From Heterocephalus glaber (Eukaryota; Chordata; Mammalia; Rodentia; Bathyergidae): a stretch of DNA of 64,000 nt. Below the pieces are notes generated by a model that saw only the letters and a program-made list of their open reading frames with translations, did not search any database and had not been told where the DNA came from. Position numbers and translations under genes: made by a program. Of this stretch, positions 45,134 to 55,609 are shown piece by piece (the stretch's first letter is position 1; the number at the start of each line of letters is the position of its first letter). The stretch is from the NCBI RefSeq assembly GCF_000247695.1, contig NW_004624732.1, forward strand, positions 24,662,218 to 24,726,217. The letters run 5' to 3'.

Positions 45134-45238
45134 GGTTTGGTTTGGTTTGGTTTGGGGGGTTTTTGCAGTGCTGGGGATGGAACTGCGGGCCTTGTGCATG
45201 CCAAGTAAATGCTCTGCCACTAAGCTACTTCAGCCCTC
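45134..45238 (-). repeat. ID SINE with TTTGG-repeat tail
   Basis: Complement: CAGTGCTGGGGATGGAACTGCGGGCC, GCATGCCAAGTAAATGCTCTGCCACTAAGCTAC. The tail side (45134-45156) is four TTTGG units. Confidence 0.88.
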
Positions 45239-45239
45239 T

Positions 45240-46305
45240 TCGGCTGTTTAAAGCAGTAAGACAAGAGGTGGCCAGAACTGGGCTATCAGCAGCTGTGCAC
45301 GCACACATACATGCATGGATTGCACATGTGACAAAAGTGTGGCAAAGTGACTATAATGAAGGAAAGGCCTGCAGATTGAGGGGTGGTGAGGCTCCTAGTG
45401 TCCAAGACCAGGAGATGCCTGTAGACAAGATGCATGGCCAAGCCTGCACCCCCTATCCTGCTCCCCCCACAACACTCACACAGCCTCCATCCCTCATCAA
45501 GCTTTCCAGGATCCCACCCCTGACCCTTAATCCATGCAGCCCAGCCAGACCCTACCCCACGCACAGCAAGTACAACAGCTGAACGGCCTGAGTGCTTTCA
45601 TGCCATTCTCTTCAGATGCTGTTCAGCAGCGCCCCAGGCTGGAGTCAGCTCTGTTCAAGCTGGCCTCACCACTCAGAGGGCTCCAAGTAGACACTGGGGA
45701 GGCTTCGTGCAGGCACTGGAAGGGTAAGAAACAGGAGCTCTGTGTATCCTGAGAAGGAAGCCAGATTGCCAGGGTCATCTCTTCCAAAAACACCTTCAAA
45801 CCACACAGGTCCCAAAGAGGCACCCATGGGTGGCTCCCTAGAGGGGCTGTGTCCTTTTGGTCCAGTACATCACCTGTGGAGGGCTGATGCCAAGAGCCAA
45901 GGCCATCAAGAAAGTGGAACTAGAAGTCTTGTATGGGGAAAGCACTTACAATAGATCAGATGTTGCCCACTGGAGATTTTCAGGCTGGATTTGGCCCTCA
46001 TGTATATTTTCTTGAAATGATATTTTAGAAATCAAATAACTTGTCTACATTTGAGGATCAGGAGATTGTTGAAGACGCAACAGTCCTATGGACATCAGCC
46101 CATTGCCAGTGAGTAAACCGTACCCTCCCAAGTGGGCTGTGCTGCCCACCACATCTTTGCTCCTCCCTTTTGTCTACACATGGCTTCTATGCTCACTGTG
46201 TTTCCTGCCAACTCTCTAGGTCTTGAATTTGGCCAGTCTTTGACAGGTGACATCCCTCCCAGTGTTTAGAGGCCAGGTCCTTGTGCAAATGGACCTATTT
46301 GCAAT
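45240..46305. other. Unassigned sequence
   Basis: No gene. Around 45955-46060 a GTTGCCCACTGG...GGATTTGGCCCTC patch may be hAT MITE debris. Confidence 0.3.
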
Positions 46306-46309
46306 ACAA

Positions 46310-46720
46310 ATTGCCCCAAAACATTGAAGCTTAAAGCAACCACCCTGTATTCGGCCCCAGGTTATGCAGGGCAATGATTTGGGCCAAGCTCGGTCACAAG
46401 GTTCCTGTGGTCATGGCAGGCTATGGGCTGTACGAGCTGGACTGACTCCAGCATCTGTCTCACAGATGTGTTGCTGGGGCTGGATATCCTCAGGGAGTGG
46501 TCATCTGGGGCAGTGTTGGGTCGAGCCACATGCCTTTTGTCCTCCAGCAGGCTGGCTAGACAAGCAGAAGTGTGCGAGACCTCATGAGATCCAGGCTGGG
46601 AATTATTTCAGTCACTTCTGTGAAACATATACAAATGGTAAGGATACCAACCCTACCTCTGAAGGGAGCGCTGCCAAGTCACAGGGCAGAAATGTGGGTA
46701 TAGGAAGGAAGAGATGATTG
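46310..46720 (-). mobile_element. Ancient LTR fragment (ERVL/MaLR class)
   Basis: Same type as the copy near 21.8-22.1 kb: ATTGCCCCAAAACATTGAAGCTTAAAGCAACC, GCAATGATTTGGGCCAAGCTCGG, GTCCTCCAGCAGGCTGGCTAGACAAGC, TCAGTCACTTCTGTGAAACATATAC and GCGCTGCCAAGTCACAGGGC. Family name uncertain. Confidence 0.55.
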
Positions 46721-46769
46721 TAATCTTTCTTTTTTAAAATCGGTTCACTACAAATAAAGGACACATATA

Positions 46770-47050
46770 AGTGGTTTAAGCAAGATTGAGGTTTATTTCC
46801 CTGTGAAATAAAGTAGGCATGAGGTGGCTACTCAGAAGCGGGATGGCAGTTCCTCAAAGTCCTCAGGGACTTAGACCCCTTCCATCTTTCTGCTCTGCTA
46901 CTTCAATACTGTTTCTACCTTGAAGTTTGCCTTGTGCTCCAAAATGACTGTCGGGGCTCCAGCCATCAAATCCTCATTCCAGAAGGTAGAAGAAGGAAGG
47001 CAGTGTGCCAAAGGGTACGCTTTTCACCTGACTCATCCCCATGCAACAAC
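46770..47050 (-). mobile_element. Ancient LTR fragment of another ERVL-like type
   Basis: GATTGAGGTTTATTTCCCTG, CGGGATGGCAGTTCCTCAAAGTCCTCAGGGACTTAGACCCCTTCCATC, GGGGCTCCAGCCATCAAATCC, GAAGGTAGAAGAAGGAAGG match the order of an old antisense LTR. Confidence 0.55.
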
Positions 47051-47199
47051 TCCTGTTCCTGTTTCTTTGGTTGACACCACTTGATAAGGAGGGTGGCACA
47101 TGAGCTCCTTGAGTTTGAAAATTTACCACCTGGAAATCAGGTTTCTGTTAGAAAGAAAACAAAGGATGAATATGGAGTGTGAAACCAGCAGCTTCTGCC

Positions 47200-47400
47200 A
47201 AAGGGGAAAAAAGAGAAGTGCCTTTAAAGGAATTCAGGGCACTAATTAATTTCCCCTTCTTGGCATTTTAACTGATGACTTAGAGAATAGCCAGAGAACA
47301 GCAAAGAACTCTTATTTGATTATTTTAGCTATGAAATGATATTATGCACATGAAGTATATATTAAACGCTATGTGTATTTATTAAGAAAAAAAACACAAT
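47200..47400. other. AT-rich unassigned patch with homeodomain-like cores
   Basis: CACTAATTAATTTCC near 47240, CTTATTTGATTATTTTAGC near 47312 and GTATATATTAAACGC near 47355. Not a recognised repeat; could be a conserved noncoding element or degraded transposon. Confidence 0.25.
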
Positions 47401-47404
47401 GCAC

Positions 47405-49055
47405 CCAAAGGGTGAGAGAGAACTGCCAGTCACCACCCATCTACAGGCTCTGCAGGCCCAGCACTGTCCTCCAGCGACCCCCTGCAGGGACCCACACACA
47501 GCAAATCTCCCTTCCTGCCCACTGAGAGCCCTGAGTGGAAGCCTCCTCAGCAGGGCCAGTGATCTCAGGCCTCACCAGCCCCCAGACTCCACAGGGGCCT
47601 CTGAGGCCCCAGAGTGAACTGACCGTGGGGAAAGGGGCCAGAGGGAGGCAATGGAACATCCTGGCAGATGCAGGTGCTTCATCTGGCCCCAGACACAGGC
47701 TGTGCCACGGCTCCCTGCCTGAGACCTCAGCTCGGCTCTGACACCTCACAGGAGGGGAAAGAGCAGCCTGGGCAGGCAGACTGGAGTGACAGCCCCTGGG
47801 ACAGCAAAGTGCCACTCATGGCCCAAGGAACAGAACAAACTCTATCTTCATCCAGTGGGTATCGGCCAGCACCCTCTGGAGCCCTCCCCTCTGCCACCTC
47901 AGTGGCCTCAGGCACTGTGCTCTTTGCTGACATCAGAACAGAGGGATCTGAGGCAGTCTCAGCCACCAGGGATGCTCGGGTACAGGCCCTGCTTATGTGG
48001 AGTGAGTACTCTGTATCAGATCCCAGGGCGCCCGAAGATCGAGAGCAAGAGCAGGCCTCACATCCCCAGCCCCTGGACCGTGCTGTTCCCCTCCAGCATG
48101 GTCCTCACATTTGCTCCCACAGATGATTTATTCCATTCAAAGAAAAGGCTCTCAGCTAAGAGGAGATGAATGAGTGAATGAACAAGTGAATGAGTAAACA
48201 GAGGGCAGCCGAGGCTAGGAGAGTGTGACAATCCATCATACATCCCTCCCCTTGTGGTGCTCAGCCTGGGCGTGCTGCCTTGCCCACAGCCCTGAGCCCT
48301 GGTGGACGGGAAGATGAGTCCATTAGAAAGTGGAAAGAGCCTGCACCCATACAGCTATCCCACAGCCACTGTCTCTCCCTTCCTCCAGCCAGGGCCTCAA
48401 TTTTGTGCATGTCCTGCCTCCCCACAAGCTGGCCCTGTGTCCCTTGTTGCAGACTGGCCCCACCCAACCCCCAGGGAGCCCAATGGATACCACATTAGTG
48501 ACCTCGACCCACTTCTTGCCCTACCCCCATAACTCCTACCCCATGAACTCACCCAAAGCTGATCAGTCCAGTCGTGAGCTGTGGAGGGCAGCACAGAGTT
48601 TTCTGGGGCCTCTAGACAAGTGTCCCTCTCTGTTTCAGTATTAGAAATAACATCCCTCCCTCATCTTCTGGCCATCATCCTGCAGAGCACAAAGCTGCTG
48701 CAGGGTATCACTTCTGGCCCAGAGGCCCTGCAGCCCGAAGAAGGTCAAGTCCCCCAGAGCCTGCCCTGCACCTGGACCTGCAGTTCCCCAATGCTCCCCC
48801 ACCTCAGCCCACAGCGCTGGGGTTTCTGTTTGGCAGCTGAAGTTGCCCCCTAATGCGGCCTGATAGGGACTGTCACAGAGGGGAGCTTTGCTGCCTGGAG
48901 GAGAGGACATCTGGGCAGAATTTTCAGAGATAAGCATGAATTTTCCAGAAAGATACACAAGGAAGAACATTCCAAACAAAAGGAAACTGAAAAATCCTTC
49001 AGGGTAGCAGAAAGCAAAAAATACTGTGAGCCACCAGTGACTGTGGCCACGTGTA
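47405..49055. other. Unique, moderately GC-rich sequence
   Basis: Frames up to 152 codons on both strands, none with a recognisable domain. A short GAATGAGTGAATGAAC tract lies near 48168-48195. Confidence 0.35.
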
Positions 49056-49064
49056 GGGGTTCTT

Positions 49065-49280
49065 CTGAGTAAATAAACTCATTTAATCCTCAGTGACCCA
49101 TGCAGGCACACAAATAGGATCTCCATTTGAGGATAATAATCACTTTTTCCCCCTTGAGATAGAGGCACAGAGAGGGTAAATAACTTGCCCAAGGTCACAC
49201 AACTGGTAAATGACAAAACTTGGATTTCCAGTCAAACCCAGGACCAAAGAGTTCAGACTCTGCACGTTCTGCTCTGAATC
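49065..49280 (-). repeat. MIR SINE
   Basis: Strong antisense copy: AACTCATTTAATCCTCAGTGACC, GGCACAGAGAGGGTAAATAACTTGCCCAAGGTCACACAACTGG, TTCAGACTCTGCACG. Confidence 0.88.
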
Positions 49281-49284
49281 CTGA

Positions 49285-49375
49285 CTGTCATGTTACCCTG
49301 TGAAAGTCATCACTTAACACACCCAGCTTCTGTCTTCTCATCTGTGAAGTGGAGATGTAAAATCCTAAATGTAGA
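49285..49375 (+). repeat. MIR SINE fragment
   Basis: TGTTACCCTGTGAAAGTCATCACTTAACACACCCAGCTTCTGTCTTCTCATCTGTGAAGTGGAGATG. It lies head-to-head with the preceding antisense copy. Confidence 0.7.
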
Positions 49376-49499
49376 CAGAGACCTGTGCAATAAGACTTTA
49401 TATCTTTTGTCTTTCACTGCTGGTCCCTGGTCCTTTCTCCCTGAGGGAAGCAGTCTCAGGGAATGGGTGGGGACACAGGCTTGAAAGTCCCTAGGCTGG

Positions 49500-49680
49500 A
49501 GACTACAGCCCCCCTGCATCACTGTCTTCTTAGGTGGCTTTGAACAAGAAGTTTAATGCAAAGAATCTTGTTTACTCAGCTGTAAAATGGGACCACAGTA
49601 CCTACCTCATAGGGTTGCCGGGCCATGTGTCTGATTCACAGACAGGTGAGTGTGCCTGGCCAGATGTGGGTGCTTTAAGA
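49500..49680 (+). repeat. MIR SINE
   Basis: GGTGGCTTTGAACAAGAAGTTTAATGC, TTTACTCAGCTGTAAAATGGGACCACAGTACCTACCTCATAGGG. Confidence 0.8.
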
Positions 49681-49689
49681 GGCTGAGGG

Positions 49690-50355
49690 GCTGAGTGCTG
49701 CCCCTGGGGGAGTGGAGAAAGCAGTCCAGGAGAGCTCACAGCTAGAGAAGACCCCCAGTGTGGGGACACACTGGGAGGCTGAGAGATGGGAACCCAAGGA
49801 AGCTGTGGCTTAAAAGTGCAGCAGGTCAGGGAGCAGCAGATACCAGGAGCCAGCACCAGCAGAGAAGCCCGGCAGGCAGGGCAAGCCCATCAAATGCCAA
49901 GGACAGGACAACCGAGATAAAAGCTCCAAGTGCCTGTCCGATCTGGCAATTAGGAGGTCATCAGTGACCTTGGCAGGGGTTGTCGAGGCAGTAGAAGGAC
50001 AGGAGGTGGCTGTGGTGAGCCAGCAGGAGGGAGTGGAAGCTGGCAAGCCAGAGAGGCTCTCCCATGGGAGGAGATAAGGAGTAACACCAAACAACTGTGA
50101 TAAGGTGCAGGCATATGGGCAGGAGGGGGGCAGGGCCAGCTGTGGGCTTCTCAGGCATGCTCTGCCCCAGCAAGGGCTGGCAGCCACTTCCAAGGACATG
50201 CAGGTTTCACCTTTCAAGTGCACCAAGTCTGAAGTCTAACCCAGCTGACTGGTCAGCCCCTGAGGCACTGTGTGTTCTAAATCCAGAATGTGTGCTTTGA
50301 TGTTATAAGTTACTATAAACACTTGGGGGGAGATGGAGTGTGCTTCACAGATAAA
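49690..50355. other. Unassigned sequence
   Basis: No recognised feature; one 138-codon minus-strand frame lacks any domain. Confidence 0.35.
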
Positions 50356-50360
50356 TGAAA

Positions 50361-50830
50361 GGGTGGGTGGGTGGGTGGATGGGTGGGGGAGTGGGAGGAT
50401 GGATGAGTAGGTGGATAAGTAGGTGGATGGATGGATGGATGGATAATGGGTAAATGGGTGGGTAGACGAATGCATGCATGGATGGATGGATGCAAGGATG
50501 GATTCATGGATGAATGGTGGATATATGGATGGATAATGGGTGAATGGGTAGATAGGTGAGTGGATAGATGGATGCATGCATGGATGGATGGATGGATGCA
50601 TGGATGGATGAATGGATGGATGCATGGATGGATGGATGGATGGATTCATGGATGGATGAATGGATGGATGCATGGATGGATGGATGGATGGATGGATGGA
50701 TGGATGGATGGATGCATGGATGGATGGATGCATGGATGCATGGATGGATGGATGGATGCATGGATGGATGAATGGATGGATGCATGGGTGGATGGATGCA
50801 TGGATGGATGAATGCATGGATGGATGAATG
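50361..50830. repeat. GGAT tetranucleotide satellite (about 470 bases)
   Basis: Nearly continuous TGGA/GGAT units with GGTG variants on the left and recurring GGATGCATGG and GATGAATGG interruptions on the right. It produces long low-complexity frames (Ile-His-Pro-Ser on minus, Met-Asp-Gly-Trp on plus) that are not genes. The left part (50361-50420) is GGTG-rich and the right part is purer GGAT with periodic TGCA. Confidence 0.97.
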
Positions 50831-50889
50831 TCTCCCACTGGGGGCAAGATGATGGCAGAGCAGCTCTCCAGCCCCACCCCTGCCTCCTG

Positions 50890-51115
50890 GCCAGAGATAC
50901 CTTCAAGCCAGCCTCTCTCTGCCCAGGCTGGTCCTACTCCTGGAACACTCTCCTCTGCTTTTTCTGTCTGACTCCCTTCACCTCATTGTCCTTCATGGTG
51001 CTGGTTCTGGCCTCCTCTTTCAGGTCCTGCTTCCCCCACCTGGTTAGGCATACCCTGAGGTGTAAGCCTTCTTGCCACTTACTTGCATTTTTTCTCAGAG
51101 CCTCCATTGCCTAAG
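50890..51115 (+). repeat. L2 LINE fragment
   Basis: Sense L2: GGCTGGTCCTACTCCTGGAACACTCTCCTCTGC, CTTTCAGGTCCTGC and TGCCACTTACTTGCATTTTTTC. Confidence 0.55.
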
Positions 51116-51119
51116 GTGG

Positions 51120-51830
51120 TAGAGAGTTGGAGAGGCTTAGTTGATTCTTGAACTAATTTAGTACAGAGAGGAAGGAAGTAGGGAGAAGATGATTGAAACC
51201 TTCTAGGTACCAGATCTGGATGGCCTTAGGGATCAATGCTGAGGTGCTCTGGGATCCATTTTAGTCAGCAGATTTATACCTGTTACCAGCACCATCCCTG
51301 CACTCAGCTCTCAGATTCAGCCCCAGAGGCACCATCACCCACTGACTACGTGTTCAGAGTTAACTGTGGCTCCAGAACATACACATTGACGAATGAGTGG
51401 GGCAGACGAAAAAAAAAATCCCAACCACCTATAGACTTGCCAGAGATGGCAAGATCAAAAGGCAGGCTGGGCTGGGCAGACAGGTAGCATCAGACTGGTT
51501 TTCAGAGCCCAGGGGCAGGTTCTAGAAAGAAGTGATACAGTATTTTCAAAGATGCAGAGGAAGAGGTAGAAGCAACACAAGCATGTGCACTTGCTTCACT
51601 GCTGGAGTAATAGGGTTTTAGGCATTCTTAACAATTACTTACTGAGCAACTGCTTGCACCAATCATGGTGGAAAGGACTAGTGTTACAAGTGTTAGCAAA
51701 ACAAGGTCCTACTTTGCTTCCATGGGAGGATTCACAGGCAAAAACTGCGAATGTAACAAACTGGCCAAATTTAAAAGATTTCTTGAAATGACTATATTTT
51801 AATATAAATGAGTAAATTAAGTTTATTTCC
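51120..51830. other. Unassigned sequence
   Basis: No recognised gene or repeat. It separates two sense L2 pieces that might belong to one interrupted copy. Confidence 0.35.
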
Positions 51831-51834
51831 AAAA

Positions 51835-52033
51835 GGGATATTACATCCTGCCCCTGGTATCCCTTCTCTGCTTTATTTTTCTCCATAGCACTTATCATCC
51901 AACATGCCACTTAGGTGCTTTTTTGTTTATAGTTTATCTCCCCCACTAGAGTGTATGATCAACAAAGGCAGGTATTTTCATCTATTGTTCATCTATAATA
52001 GTCCCTAGCACAGAGTAGGCACTCAATTATTGG
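51835..52033 (+). repeat. L2 LINE 3' end
   Basis: Clear sense L2: CTTCTCTGCTTTATTTTTCTCCATAGCACTTATCATCC, TATCTCCCCCACTAGAGTG, and CCTAGCACAGAGTAGGCACTCAATTATTG. The element ends directly in the tetranucleotide array. Confidence 0.9.
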
Positions 52034-52380
52034 GATGGATGGATGGATGGATGGATGGATGGATGGACAAATGGATGGATAGATAGGTGGATGAGTAGGT
52101 AGATGGGTGGGTAGATGGGTGGGTAATGGATGGTTGAATGGATAGGTGAATGGATTCATCCATGGATGGATGACAGATGAGTAAATGAATGAATACATAG
52201 ATGAGTGGCTAGATGGATGAATGAGTTGGTAGATGGGTGGGTGGATGAATGAGTGAATGAATGGATGGGTGGATGGGTACGTGGATGCATGGATGGTTAG
52301 GTGAGCAGATGGATGAGTGGATGAATGGATGGGTGGAAGGAGGAGTGGATGGGTTGGTGGGTAGATGGGGGATTAGTGGG
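52034..52380. repeat. GGAT tetranucleotide array at the L2 tail
   Basis: Seven or so perfect GGAT units followed by degenerate GGAT/GAAT/GGGT/AGAT units. It begins where the L2 TGAATGAA tail would be, so the array probably expanded from that tail. Confidence 0.95.
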
Positions 52381-52602
52381 TGAAACACTCTTGGGATGTA
52401 TGGTTTGGCAGAAGCAAATAAATGACCACTCAGAAATATTTTGAAATAAACTAGAAACACTTCAACACAGTCTGTTGTCTTGTAAATACAGAAAGTCACT
52501 TAAAATCATCCAGCATTTTTCTTATTTGATCCCTATTTTGATTATGCAATCCAAATGTCTCTTCTAATTGTCATTCTAGGAAGAGACAAAATGTCTCTCA
52601 TC

Positions 52603-52619
52603 CCCACCTTCACCATTTT
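52603..52619. repeat. LINE-1 target-site duplication, left copy
   Basis: CCCACCTTCACCATTTT, identical to 55021-55037; the two copies bracket the minus-strand LINE-1. Confidence 0.95.
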
Positions 52620-55020
52620 TCTTCATTAAGTTTATTAGTACATTTTAGGTATACAATAGTTACATTCATGGTTGGGATCTTGTACCTTTACACGATATAT
52701 CTTAGTTCTTATTTTTCCCCATTTTCCTGCCCTCCCTTCGCCCTCTGCACCCTTCCCTATTTACAGAGACTTTGCTTCCATTTTTTCCTTTTCTCATATT
52801 TTTTTTTCTTTTCCCTTCTTTCCTTTCCCCTACCCCTCCCACTTCCCCAACTCCTTTAGACCTTTTCTTCCTATTTAACATTAACAATTATATCATTTGA
52901 ACCTTATTTACACTTTTAGTATTTTACACCAGAGAAACTATTTGGTATTTACACATGTGTGTACTATTTATTTCATGTAAGAGTATGACCTCAATGTGCA
53001 TCCATTAGCTATAAATGTCTCTAGTTTCTCATTCTTTATGGCAGAGTAGTACTCCATTGTATTAAAGAACCACATCTTCTTTATCCAGTCTCCAGTTGAT
53101 GGGCATTTGGGCTATTTCCATGTTTTAGCTATTATAAACTGTGCTGCTATAAACATGGGTGTGCATATATCACTGTGGTATGATTCTTTTAATTCTTTTG
53201 GGAAGATACCCAGCAGAGGAATAGCTGCGTCAAATGAGACCTCTAACCCTAGATCTTTGAGGTATCTCCATATTGATTCCCACAGTGGTTGCACCAGTCT
53301 GCACTCTTACCAACAATGAAGAAAGGTTCCTTTCTCCCCATAGCCCCGCCAACATTTGTTATTGGTTGAATTCTTGATAGCAGGCATTCTTTCTGGAGTG
53401 AGGTGGAATCTTAGTGTTGTTTTCATCTGCATCTCTGGAATGACCATTGATGTTGAACTTTTTTTTCATATATTTATTTGCTGCTTTTACTTGTTTGTCT
53501 GAGAAATGTCTGTTCATTTCAGATGCCCATTTTTCAATCGGGTTTTTATATTTGGGGGGTCTGATTTTTTTTGAGTTCTTTATATATTCTAGATAGTAGA
53601 CCTTTGTCTGAGGAACAGCTGGTAAAAAATTTTCCCACATTGTAGGTTGTCTTTTCGCTCTGTTGATGGTTTCTCTTGCAGTGCAGAAGCTTTTTAATAA
53701 GATGAGATCCCAGTTGTTGACTCTTTGTGCAAGTTCCCATGCCACTGAGGATGAGTTCATAAAATCTTTTCCTATGCCAATGTCTTCAAGAGTTCTACCA
53801 AACATACCTTCCAGTAAGTTTAATGTTTCTGTTTTAATATTTAGATCTTTAATCCACTTCAATTTTAGTTTAGTGCATGGTGAAAGATATGGGTCTAGTT
53901 TTAATCTTTGGCAGGTTGAAATCCACTTTTTCCAACACCATTTATTAAAGAGGCTATCTTTCCTCCAGTGAGGATGGTTGGTCCTTTGTCAAAGATGAGA
54001 TAGCTAAGTATGTCTGGAGTTGTTTCTGTATCTTCTAATCTATTCTACTGATCCTCAGGTCTGTTTCTTTGCCAGTACCATGCTGTTTTTATCACAGTGG
54101 CTTTGTAGTACAGTTTCAAGTTGGGGATTGTGATACCTCCTGTCATGTCTCTGTTGCCTATAATTGCTTTTGCTATTCTAGGTCTCTTCTGGTTCCAAGT
54201 GAATTTTTGGATTATTCTCTCTAGTTCTGTGAAATATACTGTTGGGGTGTCAATCAGGATTGCATTGAATCTGTATAGCAGCTTTGGAGGTATGGCCATT
54301 TTCACTACATTGGGCCTTCCTACCCAGAAACAAGGTATATCTTTCCATTTTCTTATATCCTCTTTGATTTCTTTTTTCAAAGTGCTGTAGTTTTCAGTGT
54401 AGAGGTCTTTTGTCTCCTTTGTTAGATTGATTCCTAGATATTTCATTTTTTTTGTATGCTATTGTGAAAGGAATTGTTTCCTTAAGAAGGGAAAGGAAAA
54501 ATTATGGGAAAATTTTAAAAAATGGAAATGAAGTCTATGTAAATAGGGAAGGGTGGAGGGGGTGAAGGGCACACAGGTAATGGGGGAAAAAATAAAAAAC
54601 CAAGACACATCGTGTACAAGTACAAGCACCCAATGATAAATGTAAACATATTGTATACCTAAAATGTACCAATAAAAGAATTTAAGGAGGAAAAAAAGGA
54701 ATTGTTTTCTTAATTTCTCTCTCATTGAGTCTGTTATTTGTGTACAAGAAGGCTATTGATTTTTGAGTGTTTACCTTGTATCCAGCTACTCTACTGAATC
54801 TGTCAATTAAGTCTAGAAGTATTTTGGCAGAATTTTTGGGGTCTTTTATGTAGAGTATCATATCGTCAGCAAATAATGACAGTTTAACTTCTTCCTTTCC
54901 TATTTTTATTCCTTTTATTTCTTTCTCTTGTCTAATAGCTGTGGCTAGTGTTTCCAGAACTATATTGAACAGGAGTGGTGATACTGAACATCCTTGTCTT
55001 GTTCCTAATTTTAGCATGAA
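52620..55020 (-). mobile_element. LINE-1, 5'-truncated, broken ORF2 (reverse transcriptase part)
   Basis: Minus-strand element bracketed by a perfect 17-base duplication. Its 5' end lies inside the ORF2 reverse-transcriptase domain: the minus-strand frame from 55017 begins just upstream of the RT motif and contains FADD, encoded by 54862-54873. The thumb/linker region follows (frame 54446-54045), then the C-terminal region (frames 53862-53359 and 53294-53112, with the AIPLLGI and TPMFIAA motifs). The 3' UTR spans about 52990-52620 and includes a strongly polypurine stretch on the sense strand (52724-52865). ORF1 and the endonuclease are absent, frames are broken, and another L1 tail is inserted, so it is inactive. 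Divergence is low compared with the L1 at 16-18 kb. The A-tail is very short. Confidence 0.97.
54467..54713 (+). mobile_element. Nested LINE-1 3' tail with target-site duplication
   Basis: A 209-base L1 3'-UTR end (54486-54694) inserted in the opposite orientation to its host L1. Flanks AAAGGAATTGTTTCCTTAA (54467-54485) and AAAGGAATTGTTTTCTTAA (54695-54713) differ at one base. Its sequence matches the complement of the host's own 3' UTR at 52621-52800 (landmarks AATGGAAATGAAGTC, GTAAATAGGGAAGGG, CATATTGTATACCTAAAATG), and it carries AATAAAAG near its end. Confidence 0.95.
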
Positions 55021-55037
55021 CCCACCTTCACCATTTT
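55021..55037. repeat. LINE-1 target-site duplication, right copy
   Basis: Identical to the 17 bases at 52603-52619, marking the truncated 5' boundary of the LINE-1. Confidence 0.95.
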
Positions 55038-55129
55038 AATTTATCATTCCCCAGTCCTTTATGTTGGTTCCTCCAGTACTAAGTGTACACAATGTGGGAC
55101 TCATTCAGAACGAGTGGAATAAAGAAGAG

Positions 55130-55240
55130 ACTTTTGCATCTGTAAGATGGGCATGACAACAGCTGCCCTCTAAGGCATACTGGTTTTTCAGCCACATATG
55201 GCACCAGGAACAGGCCTACAATACAGTAGTTGCTCAATAA
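55130..55240 (+). repeat. MIR SINE 3' part
   Basis: TTTTGCATCTGTAAGATGGGCATGACAACAGCTGCC and AATACAGTAGTTGCTCAATAAATGC. Confidence 0.75.
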
Positions 55241-55250
55241 ATGCTGGCTC

Positions 55251-55339
55251 GGGCCGGAGATTTAGCTCAGTGGAGCCATACCTGCCTCGCAAGCCCAAGG
55301 TCCCGAGTTCAATCCCTGGTGCTGCAAAATAAATAAATA
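55251..55339 (+). repeat. ID SINE with target-site duplication
   Basis: GGGCCGGAGATTTAGCTCAGTGG (box A region), CCTGCCTCGCAAGCCCAAGGTCCCGAGTTCAATCCC (box B region), GGTGCTGC, then an AAAT-repeat tail. Flanks AATAAATGCTGGCTC (55236-55250) and AATAAATGTTGGCTC (55340-55354). It landed in the MIR tail. tRNA-like in sequence but not a tRNA gene. Confidence 0.96.
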
Positions 55340-55609
55340 AATAAATGTTGGCTCTTGTTTTTCTTTTTGCTTGAAATCATTGCACATTTGAAGGATTCTT
55401 GACTAGTTCCTCTATGGCAGCATCTTGTCAGGCATTCTGGGGAACAGTCCAGACCAGTTATGACTGCATCAGCTCTGCCACAGCCCCCAAGATGCCTCCA
55501 GACCCTTGTTACTCAGAAAGATCACCCCTTCTCTGAAGCTAGACTAAAACCTGTCGCAGTGTGACAGAGCAGCCCCCTCCCACAGCCACAGCTCAGTGAC
55601 CCTACAGCT

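Noticed and set aside
47668..48126. 152-codon plus-strand frame
   Set aside because: Several equally long frames overlap on both strands; no domain or conserved motif.
50236..50877. 213-residue minus-strand frame rich in Ile-His-Pro-Ser, and plus-strand Met-Asp-Gly-Trp frames
   Set aside because: They are translations of the GGAT tetranucleotide array; all frames of such an array stay open.
50361..52380. Regular repeats that might suggest a CRISPR-like array
   Set aside because: Units are four bases with no spacers; simple tetranucleotide satellite in mammalian DNA.
53112..55017. Reverse-transcriptase fragments as a possible retron, retrovirus or novel RT system
   Set aside because: Order of motifs, 3' UTR, target-site duplication and truncation identify a broken LINE-1.
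55251..55339. tRNA-like sequence with A-box and B-box
   Set aside because: It is an ID SINE with A-rich tail and target-site duplication, so not a functional tRNA gene. The same applies to the other ID copies.
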